In this document: one piece after another, positions 48,496 to 57,413 of the stretch
Numbering within the stretch: the first letter of the stretch is position 1
Layout: each line of letters begins with the position of its first letter
Origin: Caballeronia turbans
Lineage (GTDB): Bacteria > Pseudomonadota > Gammaproteobacteria > Burkholderiales > Burkholderiaceae
Assembly (NCBI GenBank): GCA_001544655.2
Contig: FCOD02000023.1
Coordinates: 28,430-92,429 of the forward strand
Direction of reading: 5' to 3'
DNA length: 64,000 nt
The notes under the pieces: model-generated
Databases searched by the model: none
Seen by the model: the letters and a program-made list of their open reading frames with translations, nothing else
What the model was told of the DNA's origin: nothing
Position numbers and translations under genes: made by a program

Positions 48496-49500
48496 TCAGT
48501 CGGTCTCGAAGGGAAAGCGCAGCTTCAGATCGCGCCGCGCGGCGTCGATGATCGCGATCATGCGCATCGACATCGCGTGCGGCATCACCGGGCTTTCCGT
48601 TTCGCCCGCGCGCAGCAACTCGCAAAAATGCGCGGTTTCGTAGTTGAGGCCGCCGCCCGTGAAAGGCTCGTCGAGTTCGATCTTGCGTCCGTCGGTGTAC
48701 GCAATCGTCGCGCGCGCCGGATTCCACCAGTTTTCGTGAATCGTCACCGTGCCGAGCGTGCCGCCGATGAGCGCATCGCCGCGGCCTTGCAGATCGAGGC
48801 CGCAGAACAATTGCGCGATGCCGCGTTCGTGGCGCACGTTCAGGCTCGCGAACACGTCGACGCCGGAGGCGCCGAGGCGGCCGATAGTCTGCACGTCGAG
48901 CGCCTCGCCGAGCCAGTCGACCGCAAGAAACGCCTCGTAGATACCGATGTCGAGCAGCGCGCCGCCGCCCGCTTCGAGCGAGAACGACGGGTGATCGAGC
49001 GGCACGTGCGCGATCGAGCAACCCGCGCGCACGAGCCCGATTTCGCCGATGGAATCGTGCTCCAGATGCGCGCGCAGGCGGCGATACAGCGGATAAAACG
49101 GCGGCTTCATCGCTTCCATGAAGAGCAGCTTCGCCGCGCGCGCCGCGTCGATCATGCGCTGCAGATCGCGCGCGCTCACGGCGGCGGGCTTTTCGCACAG
49201 CACGGGTTTGCCCGCCGCGAAGGCGCGCAACGCGTATTCCGGGTGACTGTCCTGCAAGGTCGCGATGTAGAGCGCGTCGACATGGTCGAGCATCGCGTCG
49301 AATTCGTCGAACGCGCGTGCATCGAATGCGTCGGCCAATGCGCGCGCCGGTTCCGCGCGGCGCGACCAGACGGCCGCGAGGCGCGCGCCATCGACATGCG
49401 CGAGGCTTTCGGCGAAGCGCCGCGCGATGCGTCCCGCGCCGACGATGCCCCAGCGTATCGTTGCTGCGTTGATGTTCGTGTCGGTCAATCCTGCCTCCAT
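48496..49500 (-). CDS. Gfo/Idh/MocA family oxidoreductase
   Basis: A 334-residue NAD(P)-dependent sugar-type dehydrogenase. The N-terminal Rossmann motif is WGIVGAGRIARRFAESL, followed by the lysine motif CEKPAAVSARDL (E-K-P) at about 95-105. The C-terminal domain carries the substrate site (EAGGGALLDIGIYEAFLAVDWLG). The substrate, probably a sugar or inositol derivative, is not identifiable. The ATG at 49500 was used; the frame is open upstream without family similarity. A GntR regulator lies upstream on the same strand. Confidence 0.88.
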   Translation of the reverse strand: MEAGLTDTNINAATIRWGIVGAGRIARRFAESLAHVDGARLAAVWSRRAEPARALADAFDARAFDEFDAMLDHVDALYIATLQDSHPEYALRAFAAGKPVLCEKPAAVSARDLQRMIDAARAAKLLFMEAMKPPFYPLYRRLRAHLEHDSIGEIGLVRAGCSIAHVPLDHPSFSLEAGGGALLDIGIYEAFLAVDWLGEALDVQTIGRLGASGVDVFASLNVRHERGIAQLFCGLDLQGRGDALIGGTLGTVTIHENWWNPARATIAYTDGRKIELDEPFTGGGLNYETAHFCELLRAGETESPVMPHAMSMRMIAIIDAARRDLKLRFPFETD

Positions 49501-49571
49501 GCGCCATGTTCGTCGTGCGACGCATTGTGCCTGATTGCATCGCATGTCGAATTCGCACGGCGCGCAGACGG

Positions 49572-49598
49572 CAAAAAGCCGGGACATGTCCCGGCTCC
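49572..49598 (-). terminator. Terminator after the GntR-family gene
   Basis: A perfect 20-base palindrome AGCCGGGACATGTCCCGGCT at 49577-49596, followed on the minus strand by five T. It ends the regulator transcript before the oxidoreductase gene. Confidence 0.8.
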
Positions 49599-49643
49599 AT
49601 GCTTGCGGCCCGATGGTCTCCTACGTCGCGCTATTTGAGGACG

Positions 49644-50396
49644 TCACACTCCCGCGGACGCATTCACATTCGGCGAGGCGGGCTGACTGTTCACCCGCTC
49701 CAGCGAGAACGCGCGGCCCACTTCTTCCGCGGCCAGATCGACGAGCGCGCGCGTCGCGGATTCGGCGGCGGCGGAATCCTTCGCCTCGATCGCCTCGACG
49801 ACGCTCTTCTGCGCCGCGAGCGTCGCCTCACGCACGGACTCGATGCCGTCCACGATAGGATTGACCGTCACCAGCGCGCCGCGCACGATCGCCGTCATCT
49901 GGCGAAAGAACTGGTTGCCGCTCGCCGCGACGATGCGCGTGTGCAGCACCTCGTCGGCCGCCTGATACTCCGGCTCGCCGACCTGCAGGCGCGAGAGCGT
50001 GTCGAACGCGTCGCGGATGCCGGCGATCTCGTCCGGCGTCGCCCGTGCGGCGGCCAGCGCTGCCGCGCGCGGCTCGATCAGCATTCGGAATTCGATTACA
50101 TCGCGCAAAAATGTCTGATCGGGCTTGGCGCGAAATCTCCAGCTCACCACGTCCTCGTCGATGAGACGCCAGTCGCTCATCGGACGAATACGTGTGCCCG
50201 TTTTCGGCCGCACGTCCAGCATGTGCCGCGCGAGCAGCATCGAGAGCGCCTCGCGCATGACGGTGCGGCTCACGTCGAACTCCTTCGAGAGGATGTCCTG
50301 CGGTGGCAGTATCGCGCCATATTTTTGCTCGACGATGCCGGAGACCAGTCCGTCCATGACCTTCGCCACCAGCGATCGCTCTTTGTTGTCATCCAT
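49644..50396 (-). CDS. GntR/FadR family transcriptional regulator
   Basis: A 250-residue regulator with an N-terminal winged helix (about 10-80: GAILPPQDILSKEFDVSRTVMREALSMLLARHML) and a C-terminal FCD ligand domain with conserved Arg/His (EFRMLIEPRAAALAA; ADEVLHTRIVAASGNQFF). Ligands of the family are usually sugar acids or other carboxylates. The start MDDNKERSLVAKV was chosen from the family; an upstream extension to 50477 looks non-coding. A terminator separates it from the oxidoreductase gene, so any control of that gene is an inference. Confidence 0.88.
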   Translation of the reverse strand: MDDNKERSLVAKVMDGLVSGIVEQKYGAILPPQDILSKEFDVSRTVMREALSMLLARHMLDVRPKTGTRIRPMSDWRLIDEDVVSWRFRAKPDQTFLRDVIEFRMLIEPRAAALAAARATPDEIAGIRDAFDTLSRLQVGEPEYQAADEVLHTRIVAASGNQFFRQMTAIVRGALVTVNPIVDGIESVREATLAAQKSVVEAIEAKDSAAAESATRALVDLAAEEVGRAFSLERVNSQPASPNVNASAGV

Positions 50397-50867
50397 CTCG
50401 CTTCTCCCCTTCTCGCCTGTTCCGTAGCCGTATGTATGAGCGCATCGCTTTCGCTTTCCCCGGGCTGCGAAAGGCACGACGAGTTCCCGACAGGCCCATT
50501 CGTCGTGCTAGATACGTTGCGTCTTCGTTGCTTCGAATGCCAGTTGGGAAACACCTGACAGGGTAATCCCTCTGACGTCGATATTTCGTCGATTCTTACC
50601 GCTTCGCGTGTATCCGCTGCACTCGCGCCGCGCGCGCGCAGGCATTCATCAGGGAAACTGAAGAATGGCGGCGTCGCAGCGCGGCGGGTGCGTTTTTCGG
50701 TCCCTTATGTCCTCGGACCGATCATGCACTCATTTGAGCAAGCATCTCGTAGGCGTTCTGTGCGAACGCGAACGGAAGGCCGCTGGCATGGGCCTTTTGT
50801 ATGATCGGACGGTTTGAACGAAAGCACCGTGGCGCGGTGCGAGCGCGGCGATTCGTCAGCCCTATGC
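50397..50867. other. Intergenic region upstream of the GntR-family gene
   Basis: A 471-bp stretch without a credible gene, presumably holding the promoter and operator of the GntR-family gene on its left side. A 7-bp stem TCGGTCC / GGACCGA with an 11-base loop lies at 50697-50721 without a T run on either outgoing side. No repeat or RNA gene was recognised. Confidence 0.5.
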
Positions 50868-52019
50868 TTAAATCGCGCCATCCGTTGCTCGAGGCCTTCG
50901 CGCATCGAGCGCGAGCCGCTGGCGCTGCATCGCTTCGCGTTCCGTGAGCGTGTGCTGATAGACCGCCATGTAGTCGCTGCTTACTCTCTCGACCGAGAGC
51001 GGCTGCAGGTTTAGCCGCGCACGCGCCGCGAACTGGCCGCGCGCCTGCCCGTCGAGCAGGAGCCAGCGCAGTTTCGCCGCCGCCTGTTCGATATCGCCTG
51101 CGGGCACGAGCACGCCTGCCGCACCGTCGTCGAGCATTTCCGGAATGCCGCCCACGCGTGTCGCGACGATCGCGCAGCCCGCCTCGCGCGCCTCGGCGAT
51201 CACGAGCGGCCCCGGATCCTGACGCGACAGGAGCGCGAAAATATCCGCGCTCGCGAAATAGGGCCGCGGATCGGCGACAAAGCCGGCGAAGTGCGTGATC
51301 TCCGCGATGCCGAGCTCTGCCGCGAGTGCTTCCATCGATGCTCGCTCGGGGCCATCGCCGACGAGATACAGATGCGGCTCGGCCATGAACTCCCGCTCGC
51401 TCTCCGACTGCTCGCGCACGAGCGCGAACGCTTGCAGCAGATCCGCGATGCCTTTCCTGCGATACATGCCCGCCACGCAGACGATGTTCGGATGCCTAAG
51501 GCGCAGCGGCTTCGCGGCGGGCCGGCACACGAGGCGCGGCGCGCCCACGGCGCCGTTGAGCACGATCGACATGCGCCCGGGATCGATGCCGCGCGCCTCC
51601 AGATCCAGCGCGAGCGCGCGGCTCACGGCGACCATGCGATCGCCCGCGCGCACGAGCGATGCGCTTTTCTGCAGTTCATGATGAACCGTCGTCACGAGCG
51701 CGAAACGGCGCCGCATGCTGGAAAAACGCGAGATGAGCGCACCGGTCATCATGTGCGCATGCACGATGTCGGGATCGAAACGATCGATGAGACGATTGAA
51801 GCCCGCGATCATTGACGGCACGCGCCAGGGCTGCCGCGATTGCTGCAGCGGAATATGCAGGATGCCGTGACGGCGCAGGAGCGGCTCGAACCCGCCGCCG
51901 GACGACGCGATCACGACATCCTGACCCATGCTCGCCTGCATGCAGGCGAGATCGACCATCATGTTGACGGTGCCGTTGCCGATCGTCTGCGCGTGATTGG
52001 CGAGATGGACTATTCGCAT
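50868..52019 (-). CDS. GT4 family (GT-B fold) glycosyltransferase
   Basis: A 383-residue retaining glycosyltransferase. The N-terminal domain is of the glycosyltransferase 4 type (IGNGTVNMMVDLACMQASMGQDV; HAHMMTGALISR). The C-terminal domain has the donor-site block VAGMYRRKGIADLLQAF and the E-x7-E region DPGPLVIAEAREAGCAIVATRVGGIPEML. Sugar and acceptor are unknown. It stands alone, with 471 bp to the GntR gene and 181 bp to the ElaA-like gene, and it is about 4 kb from the polyprenyl-phosphate glucose phosphotransferase, so an exopolysaccharide link is only possible. Confidence 0.87.
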   Translation of the reverse strand: MRIVHLANHAQTIGNGTVNMMVDLACMQASMGQDVVIASSGGGFEPLLRRHGILHIPLQQSRQPWRVPSMIAGFNRLIDRFDPDIVHAHMMTGALISRFSSMRRRFALVTTVHHELQKSASLVRAGDRMVAVSRALALDLEARGIDPGRMSIVLNGAVGAPRLVCRPAAKPLRLRHPNIVCVAGMYRRKGIADLLQAFALVREQSESEREFMAEPHLYLVGDGPERASMEALAAELGIAEITHFAGFVADPRPYFASADIFALLSRQDPGPLVIAEAREAGCAIVATRVGGIPEMLDDGAAGVLVPAGDIEQAAAKLRWLLLDGQARGQFAARARLNLQPLSVERVSSDYMAVYQHTLTEREAMQRQRLALDARRPRATDGAI

Positions 52020-52200
52020 GAGATAGGCTGTTTTTGCGCTCGCCGGCGCTGGCCGGCTGCGTCGATCTTATTGTTTCGAGGACACGCTTGGTTATTGCGC
52101 CGCTATTTCGTCGCTATTGCGCCTTCCTTGCCTCGATGCCCGGATGGTCTACGCCTTCGATGCCGCCGACTGGTGCGTTCCTTTGCGTCGCTCGTGGCGC

Positions 52201-52734
52201 TTACAGCAACTCGTACGTGGTGGCGCGCTCGCTCGGCGCGAACCGCGCCTTGCCCGTGCCGGACGTCTCGCGCGGCTGACGGCTCTTTCTCGTCAGACCG
52301 ATGTAGGGCATGCCATGCTCGAGGAACGGGCCTTCGGTCTTGCGAAAGCCGAACGCCTCATAGAAGCCTCGCAGACTCACGGGCGCGCTCAGGCGCACGC
52401 CGCGGCCGGGCCAGCGCTCGGCGGCCACCGCCAGCACGCGTTCGATCAGAGCGTGCGCGGTGCCATCGCCACGACGCAGCGGGCTCGTCAAGATCTTGTC
52501 CACCACGACCTCTGGATCTTCCGCATCGCCTTCGTGAATGCGTGCATAGGCGAGCACGGGCATCGAGCGGCTCATGTCTTCGGCGGCGAATACATGCGTA
52601 CCGGTTTCGTCGCGGCCATCCGGATCGAGATGGACATGCGACTGTTCGACGACGAACACCGCACTGCGCGCGCGCAAAATCAAATAAAGCTCACGCGCAG
52701 TGAGTTGTTCGAAATCCAGGGTTTTCCAGTTCAT
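52201..52734 (-). CDS. ElaA-like GNAT N-acetyltransferase
   Basis: A 177-residue acetyltransferase. The N-terminus MNWKTLDFEQLTARELYLILRARSAVFVVEQ and the QSHVHLDPDGRDE block fit the ElaA subfamily of GNAT proteins; the acetyl-CoA loop lies around LTSPLRRGDGTAHALIERVL. The last ~25 residues are a basic, variable tail. Its substrate is not known. ATG at 52734 has GGAG seven bases upstream. Confidence 0.88.
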   Translation of the reverse strand: MNWKTLDFEQLTARELYLILRARSAVFVVEQSHVHLDPDGRDETGTHVFAAEDMSRSMPVLAYARIHEGDAEDPEVVVDKILTSPLRRGDGTAHALIERVLAVAAERWPGRGVRLSAPVSLRGFYEAFGFRKTEGPFLEHGMPYIGLTRKSRQPRETSGTGKARFAPSERATTYELL

Positions 52735-53111
52735 CGATTATCTCCATGCTTTACCGGTAATTGCCGGCGTTACGACGATTGAACGTTACGTGCCGGCCCG
52801 CCCGGAATCAGTGCGCCATCGCACCGACCCACGCCTCGCGCGCCTTTCAAATAAGCTCGACCACACGCAAAAAGGCGTCCCGGGGAAAAAGACGCCTGCC
52901 CGACGATCGACACGACCACGCAACAGCCCTTCGATGCGGGCGGCCGCGCGCGTTCGCATGGCGTCGATAGCGCTCGCGTAATACGGCACCTTCATGGGAA
53001 AATCACAATGCATACCGCCATCGAACGCGACAGAGACGCACAACGAAAAGGACACTCGCTCGGACGCGCACGCGGTATCGAACGCCGGCCCTGCCGGCCC
53101 GAGGTCACGGC
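52735..53111. other. Divergent intergenic region ElaA-like / DUF1839 gene
   Basis: A 377-bp stretch. No gene is supported; one 69-codon frame on the minus strand (ATG at 52995) lacks a ribosome site and contains the terminator hairpin at 52868-52897. It must hold the divergent promoters of the flanking genes. See the terminator entry for the unexplained structure. Confidence 0.55.
52868..52897 (-). terminator. Unexplained minus-strand terminator in an intergenic region
   Basis: On the minus strand, stem AGGCGTC / GACGCCT with an 11-base loop is followed directly by five T. No annotated minus-strand gene ends just before it: the nearest upstream gene on that side reads in the other direction. 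It could end a small RNA that starts between 52898 and 53111, or attenuate transcription into the ElaA-like gene. Confidence 0.65.
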
Positions 53112-54140
53112 ATGAGCGCGTTCCATACGAGCGGTGTGACGGATTCAGGCGCAAGTCGTTCCCGCGTCGTATCGCTCGATCCTTTACGCATGCGTGCGCG
53201 GCGCCATCATGCGCATGCGCTGCATCGCGGCGAGCGCATCTGGCGCGAGGCCGTCGCGCCCGTCGATCTGTGGATTGAAATCCTGCACGGCAACGGGCTC
53301 GAACCGCGCGCCGCGCTGGCCTTCACCGTTGCTCAGGACTTCGAAGCCGATCAGTTCACGCTCGGCAAGCTGCCGCTGGACGACATCGAAACGCTCTATG
53401 GCCTGCAAGTGCAGGAGCTTTCCGTGTTCGATTCGCTCGAAGAGCGCGCACTCGTGCAGACGCGCCGCGCGAACATCGTGCTCGTCGAAGTGGATGCGTT
53501 CTTTTTGCCCGACATGCGCACGGCGTCGTATCACCGCGAACATGCGAAAACGACCATCGGCATCGATGTGATCGATCCCGACGCGCGGCGTCTCGGCTAC
53601 TTTCATCACACGGGTTATCACCTGCTCGACGGTGACGATTACGACGGCGTACTGCGTTCTCAGGCGACGCCGCAGCCCGCACTCTTTCCGCACGTCGAAT
53701 TCGTCAAGCGGGTACGGGAACCGGTGTGCGGCACGCCGCTCGCCGAGGCCTCCGCCGACGCGCTGTGCGCGCATCTGTTACGGCGTCCGATGCACAACCC
53801 CATCGCGCGCTGGCGCGCTGCCTTTCCCGAGCATGTCGATACGATGATCGCGCGCGGCGAATCGTACGCGCGCCTTTACGCGTTCAATGTGATGAGACCG
53901 CTTGGGGCCAACTTCGAATTGCTCGCGCATTACCTGCAATGGATGCGCGAACAAGGCTTCGACATTCCCGTTCAGACGCACGCGGGCGCACGAAAGATCG
54001 CAAGCGAAACGATGGTCATGCAATGCCGGCTCGCGCGTGCGCTGTCGCGCGGACGTCACGAGCTTTGCGAGGCATCGTTCGACGCCATCGAGGACGCGTA
54101 TGAACGCGTTATTCCTCCGCTCGCGAATATCGTGTGTTGA
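53112..54140 (+). CDS. DUF1839 family protein
   Basis: A 342-residue soluble protein without signal or membrane segment. The whole body fits DUF1839 as I recall it (YHREHAKTTIGIDVIDPDARRLGYFHHTGYHLLDGDDY is the most typical part; RPLGANFELLAHYLQWM another). The biochemical function is unknown. In Bradyrhizobium and some Burkholderia such genes sit with an amino acid:carrier-protein ligase and a small carrier protein; neither is seen here. ATG at 53112 has GAGG seven bases upstream. Family assignment is from memory. Confidence 0.72.
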   Translation: MSAFHTSGVTDSGASRSRVVSLDPLRMRARRHHAHALHRGERIWREAVAPVDLWIEILHGNGLEPRAALAFTVAQDFEADQFTLGKLPLDDIETLYGLQVQELSVFDSLEERALVQTRRANIVLVEVDAFFLPDMRTASYHREHAKTTIGIDVIDPDARRLGYFHHTGYHLLDGDDYDGVLRSQATPQPALFPHVEFVKRVREPVCGTPLAEASADALCAHLLRRPMHNPIARWRAAFPEHVDTMIARGESYARLYAFNVMRPLGANFELLAHYLQWMREQGFDIPVQTHAGARKIASETMVMQCRLARALSRGRHELCEASFDAIEDAYERVIPPLANIVC

Positions 54141-55154
54141 CCGAATGCGGGCGCAATCGCATTACGCGCCGATTTGTATAAGCAAACGCTTGCCGCTTAA
54201 ACATATTCGAACCGCTAATTCAAGGGGTTTTTCACTCGCTTACCTGAATTGTGAAGTCGGTTCGTGACGTCGTTATGTCTTCACTGCAATTCGGGCGATG
54301 GGCTTTTTGCATGCTTAAATCGGTGCCGCATGAAATTGTCCGCGATGAAACATTTCCGGGCACCGCGCCTCGCATGGTCCAGATGTATCTCAAAGTATCG
54401 ATCCGACGAAATGCGCGCAAACGTTTGACGAAGAAACGCCGTCGCTCGCGGCGCCTGACAGGTTAGCGCAAGCCCTGTGTGAGCCATTCCGCGTGCGGTT
54501 GAGCGCTCGGTGCGCGTGCACATGCGAGTCCCCGCGCAGCGGTTTTTCACTTCGTGCAAGCGACGCATCCTTTCCGCTTCATGAAGCGCCTCGCGGCAGA
54601 CTTTTCCGATCGCCCGCGATGCCCCGTCTGGCAAGGCTCCGGGGACAATCGAGCGCTGGCGAAAATGCCGGGCGTTAGCAAGCCCGCAAGGGCGATGGAA
54701 CATGAATGAATCATTTTCAATTGTCCCTACGAAAGAAGGTGTGCTGTCGAGGGGATGTCGACCTGTGAGGCCTGTCGCACGGTGATTGCAAAACCCTGAA
54801 CCGCCAAACGGGGGGATTGCGCTGATGAAACGTATCGGTGCCCGCGCCCATTCCTAAGACCACCGATGTTCAAGACTGAAACAAAAACGCCGCGCTGCGC
54901 TGCAATACAAAAACTGCCTTATTTATGAGGCCCCGCCAGCATTGCGATTGCGCGCATTGGCACGGTCCTCGCTAATAGAGTCGCGCAACCCGAAAAAACG
55001 CGAAACAACAAATTCAATCCACGCGTGAACGGGCGGCTACGGGGCTGGCGAGATGCTTCATCGACGGGTTCGCTACGAGACCACAGTCGAAAACGATCAC
55101 GCCAGTAAATAAAAACTGAAGCGCAACGCGCGAAGTTACGAGAGAGAACAAATC
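54141..55154. other. 1-kb gene-poor region upstream of the Crp/Fnr gene
   Basis: No credible coding region was found: the open frames here (71 codons on plus at 54251, 140 codons on minus at 54281-54703) lack ribosome sites and family features. Structures seen are a bulged dyad GAATTGTGAAG / CTTCAC-CAATTC at 54246-54292, several short stems around 54660-54700 (GGGC/GCCC), and a TGTGA-N6-TCGCA Crp-like site at 54764-54779. It looks less GC-rich than the genes around it by eye. It may hold a long leader, an sRNA or regulatory sites of the following genes. Confidence 0.5.
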
Positions 55155-55901
55155 ATGCTGACCCTCCAGTCCGACCTGCACGGCAACCATCTGCTTGGCG
55201 CACTTCCGGCCCACGAATGGCAGGCGCTCACGCCGCATCTCGAACTCGTGCAACTGCGCACCGAGCAACTGCTGTGCGACTCGGGCCAACGTATTCACCA
55301 CGTTTATTTCCCGACGACGGCGATCATCTCGCTGCTGCATACGATGGAAGACGGCGGCTCGGTCGAGATCGCCGCGGTGGGCCGCGAAGGCATGACGGGC
55401 GTGCCCGTGCTGACGGGGGGCGAAACGATGCCGACGCGCGTGCAGGTGCAGTGCCCGGGCTTCGCCTATCGCATGAGCGCGCAGGCCCTGCGCGAACAGT
55501 TCGGCCGCTCGGACTTCCTGCGCCGCCTGATGCTGCTCTATATGCAAGCGCTTCTCACGCAGGTCGCGCAGACGGCCGCGTGCAACCGGCATCACTCGTT
55601 GAACAAGCAACTTTGCCGCTGGCTGCTGATCGAAATCGATCGCACCGCGTCCAACGAGCTGCAAGTCACACAGCAACTGATCGCCGACATGCTCGGCGTG
55701 CGCCGCGAAGGCGTAACCGAAGCGGCCGGCAAGCTTCACGACGCGGGTCTCATTCATCACAGCCGCGGCTGCATCAAGGTCGTGGATCGCGAGGGACTCG
55801 AAGCCCGCGCCTGCGAGTGCTATGGGCTCGTCAAGCGAGAGTTCGACCGACTGCTCCCGCGTCTTCGTGCAACCGAGGCGGCCTCTGCCTCCAGTGTTTA
55901 A
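55155..55901 (+). CDS. Crp/Fnr family transcriptional regulator
   Basis: A 248-residue regulator: an N-terminal cyclic-nucleotide-type beta-roll (about 15-120; VYFPTTAIISLLHTMEDGGSVEIAAVGREGMTG) and a C-terminal winged helix (VTQQLIADMLGVRREGVTEAAGKLHDAGLIHHSRGCIKVVD). The cysteines do not form an Fnr iron-sulfur pattern at the N-terminus. The effector is not known. It starts from ATG at 55155 and ends 12 bases before the glucose-phosphotransferase gene, so it probably shares its transcript. Confidence 0.88.
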   Translation: MLTLQSDLHGNHLLGALPAHEWQALTPHLELVQLRTEQLLCDSGQRIHHVYFPTTAIISLLHTMEDGGSVEIAAVGREGMTGVPVLTGGETMPTRVQVQCPGFAYRMSAQALREQFGRSDFLRRLMLLYMQALLTQVAQTAACNRHHSLNKQLCRWLLIEIDRTASNELQVTQQLIADMLGVRREGVTEAAGKLHDAGLIHHSRGCIKVVDREGLEARACECYGLVKREFDRLLPRLRATEAASASSV

Positions 55902-55913
55902 CGGCTTGGATTA

Positions 55914-57356
55914 ATGCAAGAAAAAAATCACGACTTGTTTTCATGGCTGGCACGTTGTCTTGATGTCTGTCTCATCATCGCGGGCGGATTGATCGCGCAT
56001 GACGTACGCTTTTCCTCGCTCGATTTCAGCGATATCGAAAGGCTTCTGATCGCGTTCAACTCCGCACTCGCTCTTCTGCTTTTCCCGGCTTTCGGCGTGT
56101 ACGAGACCTGGCGCGGCAAGCCGTTCGCCATGATGCTGGCGCGCGTCACGCTGGCGTGGATGGCGGTGGTCGCCGCGGGCCTTCTGCTCGCGTTCACGCT
56201 GCATCGCATGGATACCGTGTCGCGGCTGTGGTTCGCGTATTCCACGCTCATTTCCGGCGCGCTCATCATCGCGGCGAAACTGCTGGCGTATTCAGCCTTG
56301 CGCCTGATGCGCGGGCGCGGCCTGAACCAGCGCACCGTGGCGATCGTCGGCGCGCAAGGCTTCTCGCGCACCTTGCTCGCGCATCTGTGCAGCACGCCCG
56401 AGCAGGGCTTCACGCCCGTGTGCGTGCTGGACACGACCGGGGACGCGGAACTGCATGCGACCGGCGCAGGCGGCGTGAACGCCCCGACGACGGCAATCGG
56501 CATGGGAGGCAATCGTTTGCCCGTGCTGAACGACTTCGACGATCTCGTGGACAAAGTGCGCGCCGAAGGCATCGACGAAGTGTGGCTCGCGCTGCCGCTG
56601 TCGCAGGAGCACACGATCTACCGGTTCGTGCACGCGCTGCGGCACGACTTCGTGAATCTGCGGCTGATTCCGGATACGCGCAGCATCTCGCTCTTCAATC
56701 ATTCGATGACGGATGTCGCCGGACTCGCGACCATCGACCTGACGGCGTCGCCCGTCAATTCGTTGCAGATGTGGCCGAAGATGCTCTTCGACCGCCTCTT
56801 CGCGGCGACGGCGCTCCTCGCGCTGTCCCCTCTGCTGATTGCGATCGCGATCGCCGTGAAGACGACGTCGAAGGGTCCGGTGTTCTTCACGCAACATCGC
56901 AAGGGCGCGGACGGACGGCCGTTTCGTATCTACAAATTCCGCTCGATGGGCGTGCATCGGGAGCACAAGGGTCACGTGACGCAGGCGACGCGCAACGATC
57001 CGCGTGTGACGAAGGTCGGCGCGATTCTGCGGCGCACGAGTCTCGACGAGCTGCCGCAGTTCCTGAATGTGCTGTTCGGGCACATGTCGGTCGTCGGTCC
57101 GCGCCCGCACGCGCTCGAGCACGACGATCTCTACAAGGACCTCGTCTACGGCTACATGTTCCGCTACCGCATCAAGCCTGGCATCACGGGTTGGGCGCAA
57201 GTGAACGGCTATCGCGGCGCGACGGAAAAAGTGGAGCAGATGCAGAGCCGCGTGAAGTTCGACCTCTTCTACATCCAGAACTGGTCGTTCTGGTTCGACA
57301 TCAAGATCGTCGCGATGACGATGTTCAAGGGATTCATCGGACGCAACGCGTACTGA
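55914..57356 (+). CDS. Undecaprenyl-phosphate glucose phosphotransferase (WcaJ/BceB-like)
   Basis: A 480-residue polyisoprenyl-phosphate hexose-1-phosphate transferase that starts exopolysaccharide repeat units by moving a sugar phosphate, usually glucose, to undecaprenyl phosphate. About four N-terminal membrane segments (to residue ~125), a Rossmann-like middle ([17 protein letters not shown]), a fifth hydrophobic hairpin and a C-terminal sugar-transferase core with [28 protein letters not shown] and [15 protein letters not shown]. No other exopolysaccharide gene follows: next is a terminator and rpiA on the opposite strand. Confidence 0.92.
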   Translation: MQEKNHDLFSWLARCLDVCLIIAGGLIAHDVRFSSLDFSDIERLLIAFNSALALLLFPAFGVYETWRGKPFAMMLARVTLAWMAVVAAGLLLAFTLHRMDTVSRLWFAYSTLISGALIIAAKLLAYSALRLMRGRGLNQRTVAIVGAQGFSRTLLAHLCSTPEQGFTPVCVLDTTGDAELHATGAGGVNAPTTAIGMGGNRLPVLNDFDDLVDKVRAEGIDEVWLALPLSQEHTIYRFVHALRHDFVNLRLIPDTRSISLFNHSMTDVAGLATIDLTASPVNSLQMWPKMLFDRLFAATALLALSPLLIAIAIAVKTTSKGPVFFTQHRKGADGRPFRIYKFRSMGVHREHKGHVTQATRNDPRVTKVGAILRRTSLDELPQFLNVLFGHMSVVGPRPHALEHDDLYKDLVYGYMFRYRIKPGITGWAQVNGYRGATEKVEQMQSRVKFDLFYIQNWSFWFDIKIVAMTMFKGFIGRNAY

Positions 57357-57370
57357 TCGATTCAGCAGCA

Positions 57371-57410
57371 GAAAGCGCGGCACGCCCACGTCGGGCTGCC
57401 GCGCTTTTTG
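57371..57410 (+). terminator. Bidirectional terminator between sugar-transferase gene and rpiA
   Basis: Stem AAAGCGCGGCA / TGCCGCGCTTT with inner pairs GCCC/GGGC, followed by five T. It serves both convergent genes. Confidence 0.9.
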
Positions 57411-57413
57411 TCT

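Noticed and set aside
52786-52995. Small protein on the minus strand starting at 52995
   Set aside because: It has no ribosome site and a terminator hairpin lies within it, so a non-coding transcript is more likely than a protein.
54281-54703. 140-codon open frame on the minus strand in the gene-poor region
   Set aside because: It has no ribosome site, no recognisable domain, an erratic Arg/Cys/His-rich composition, and crosses the dyad at 54246-54292.
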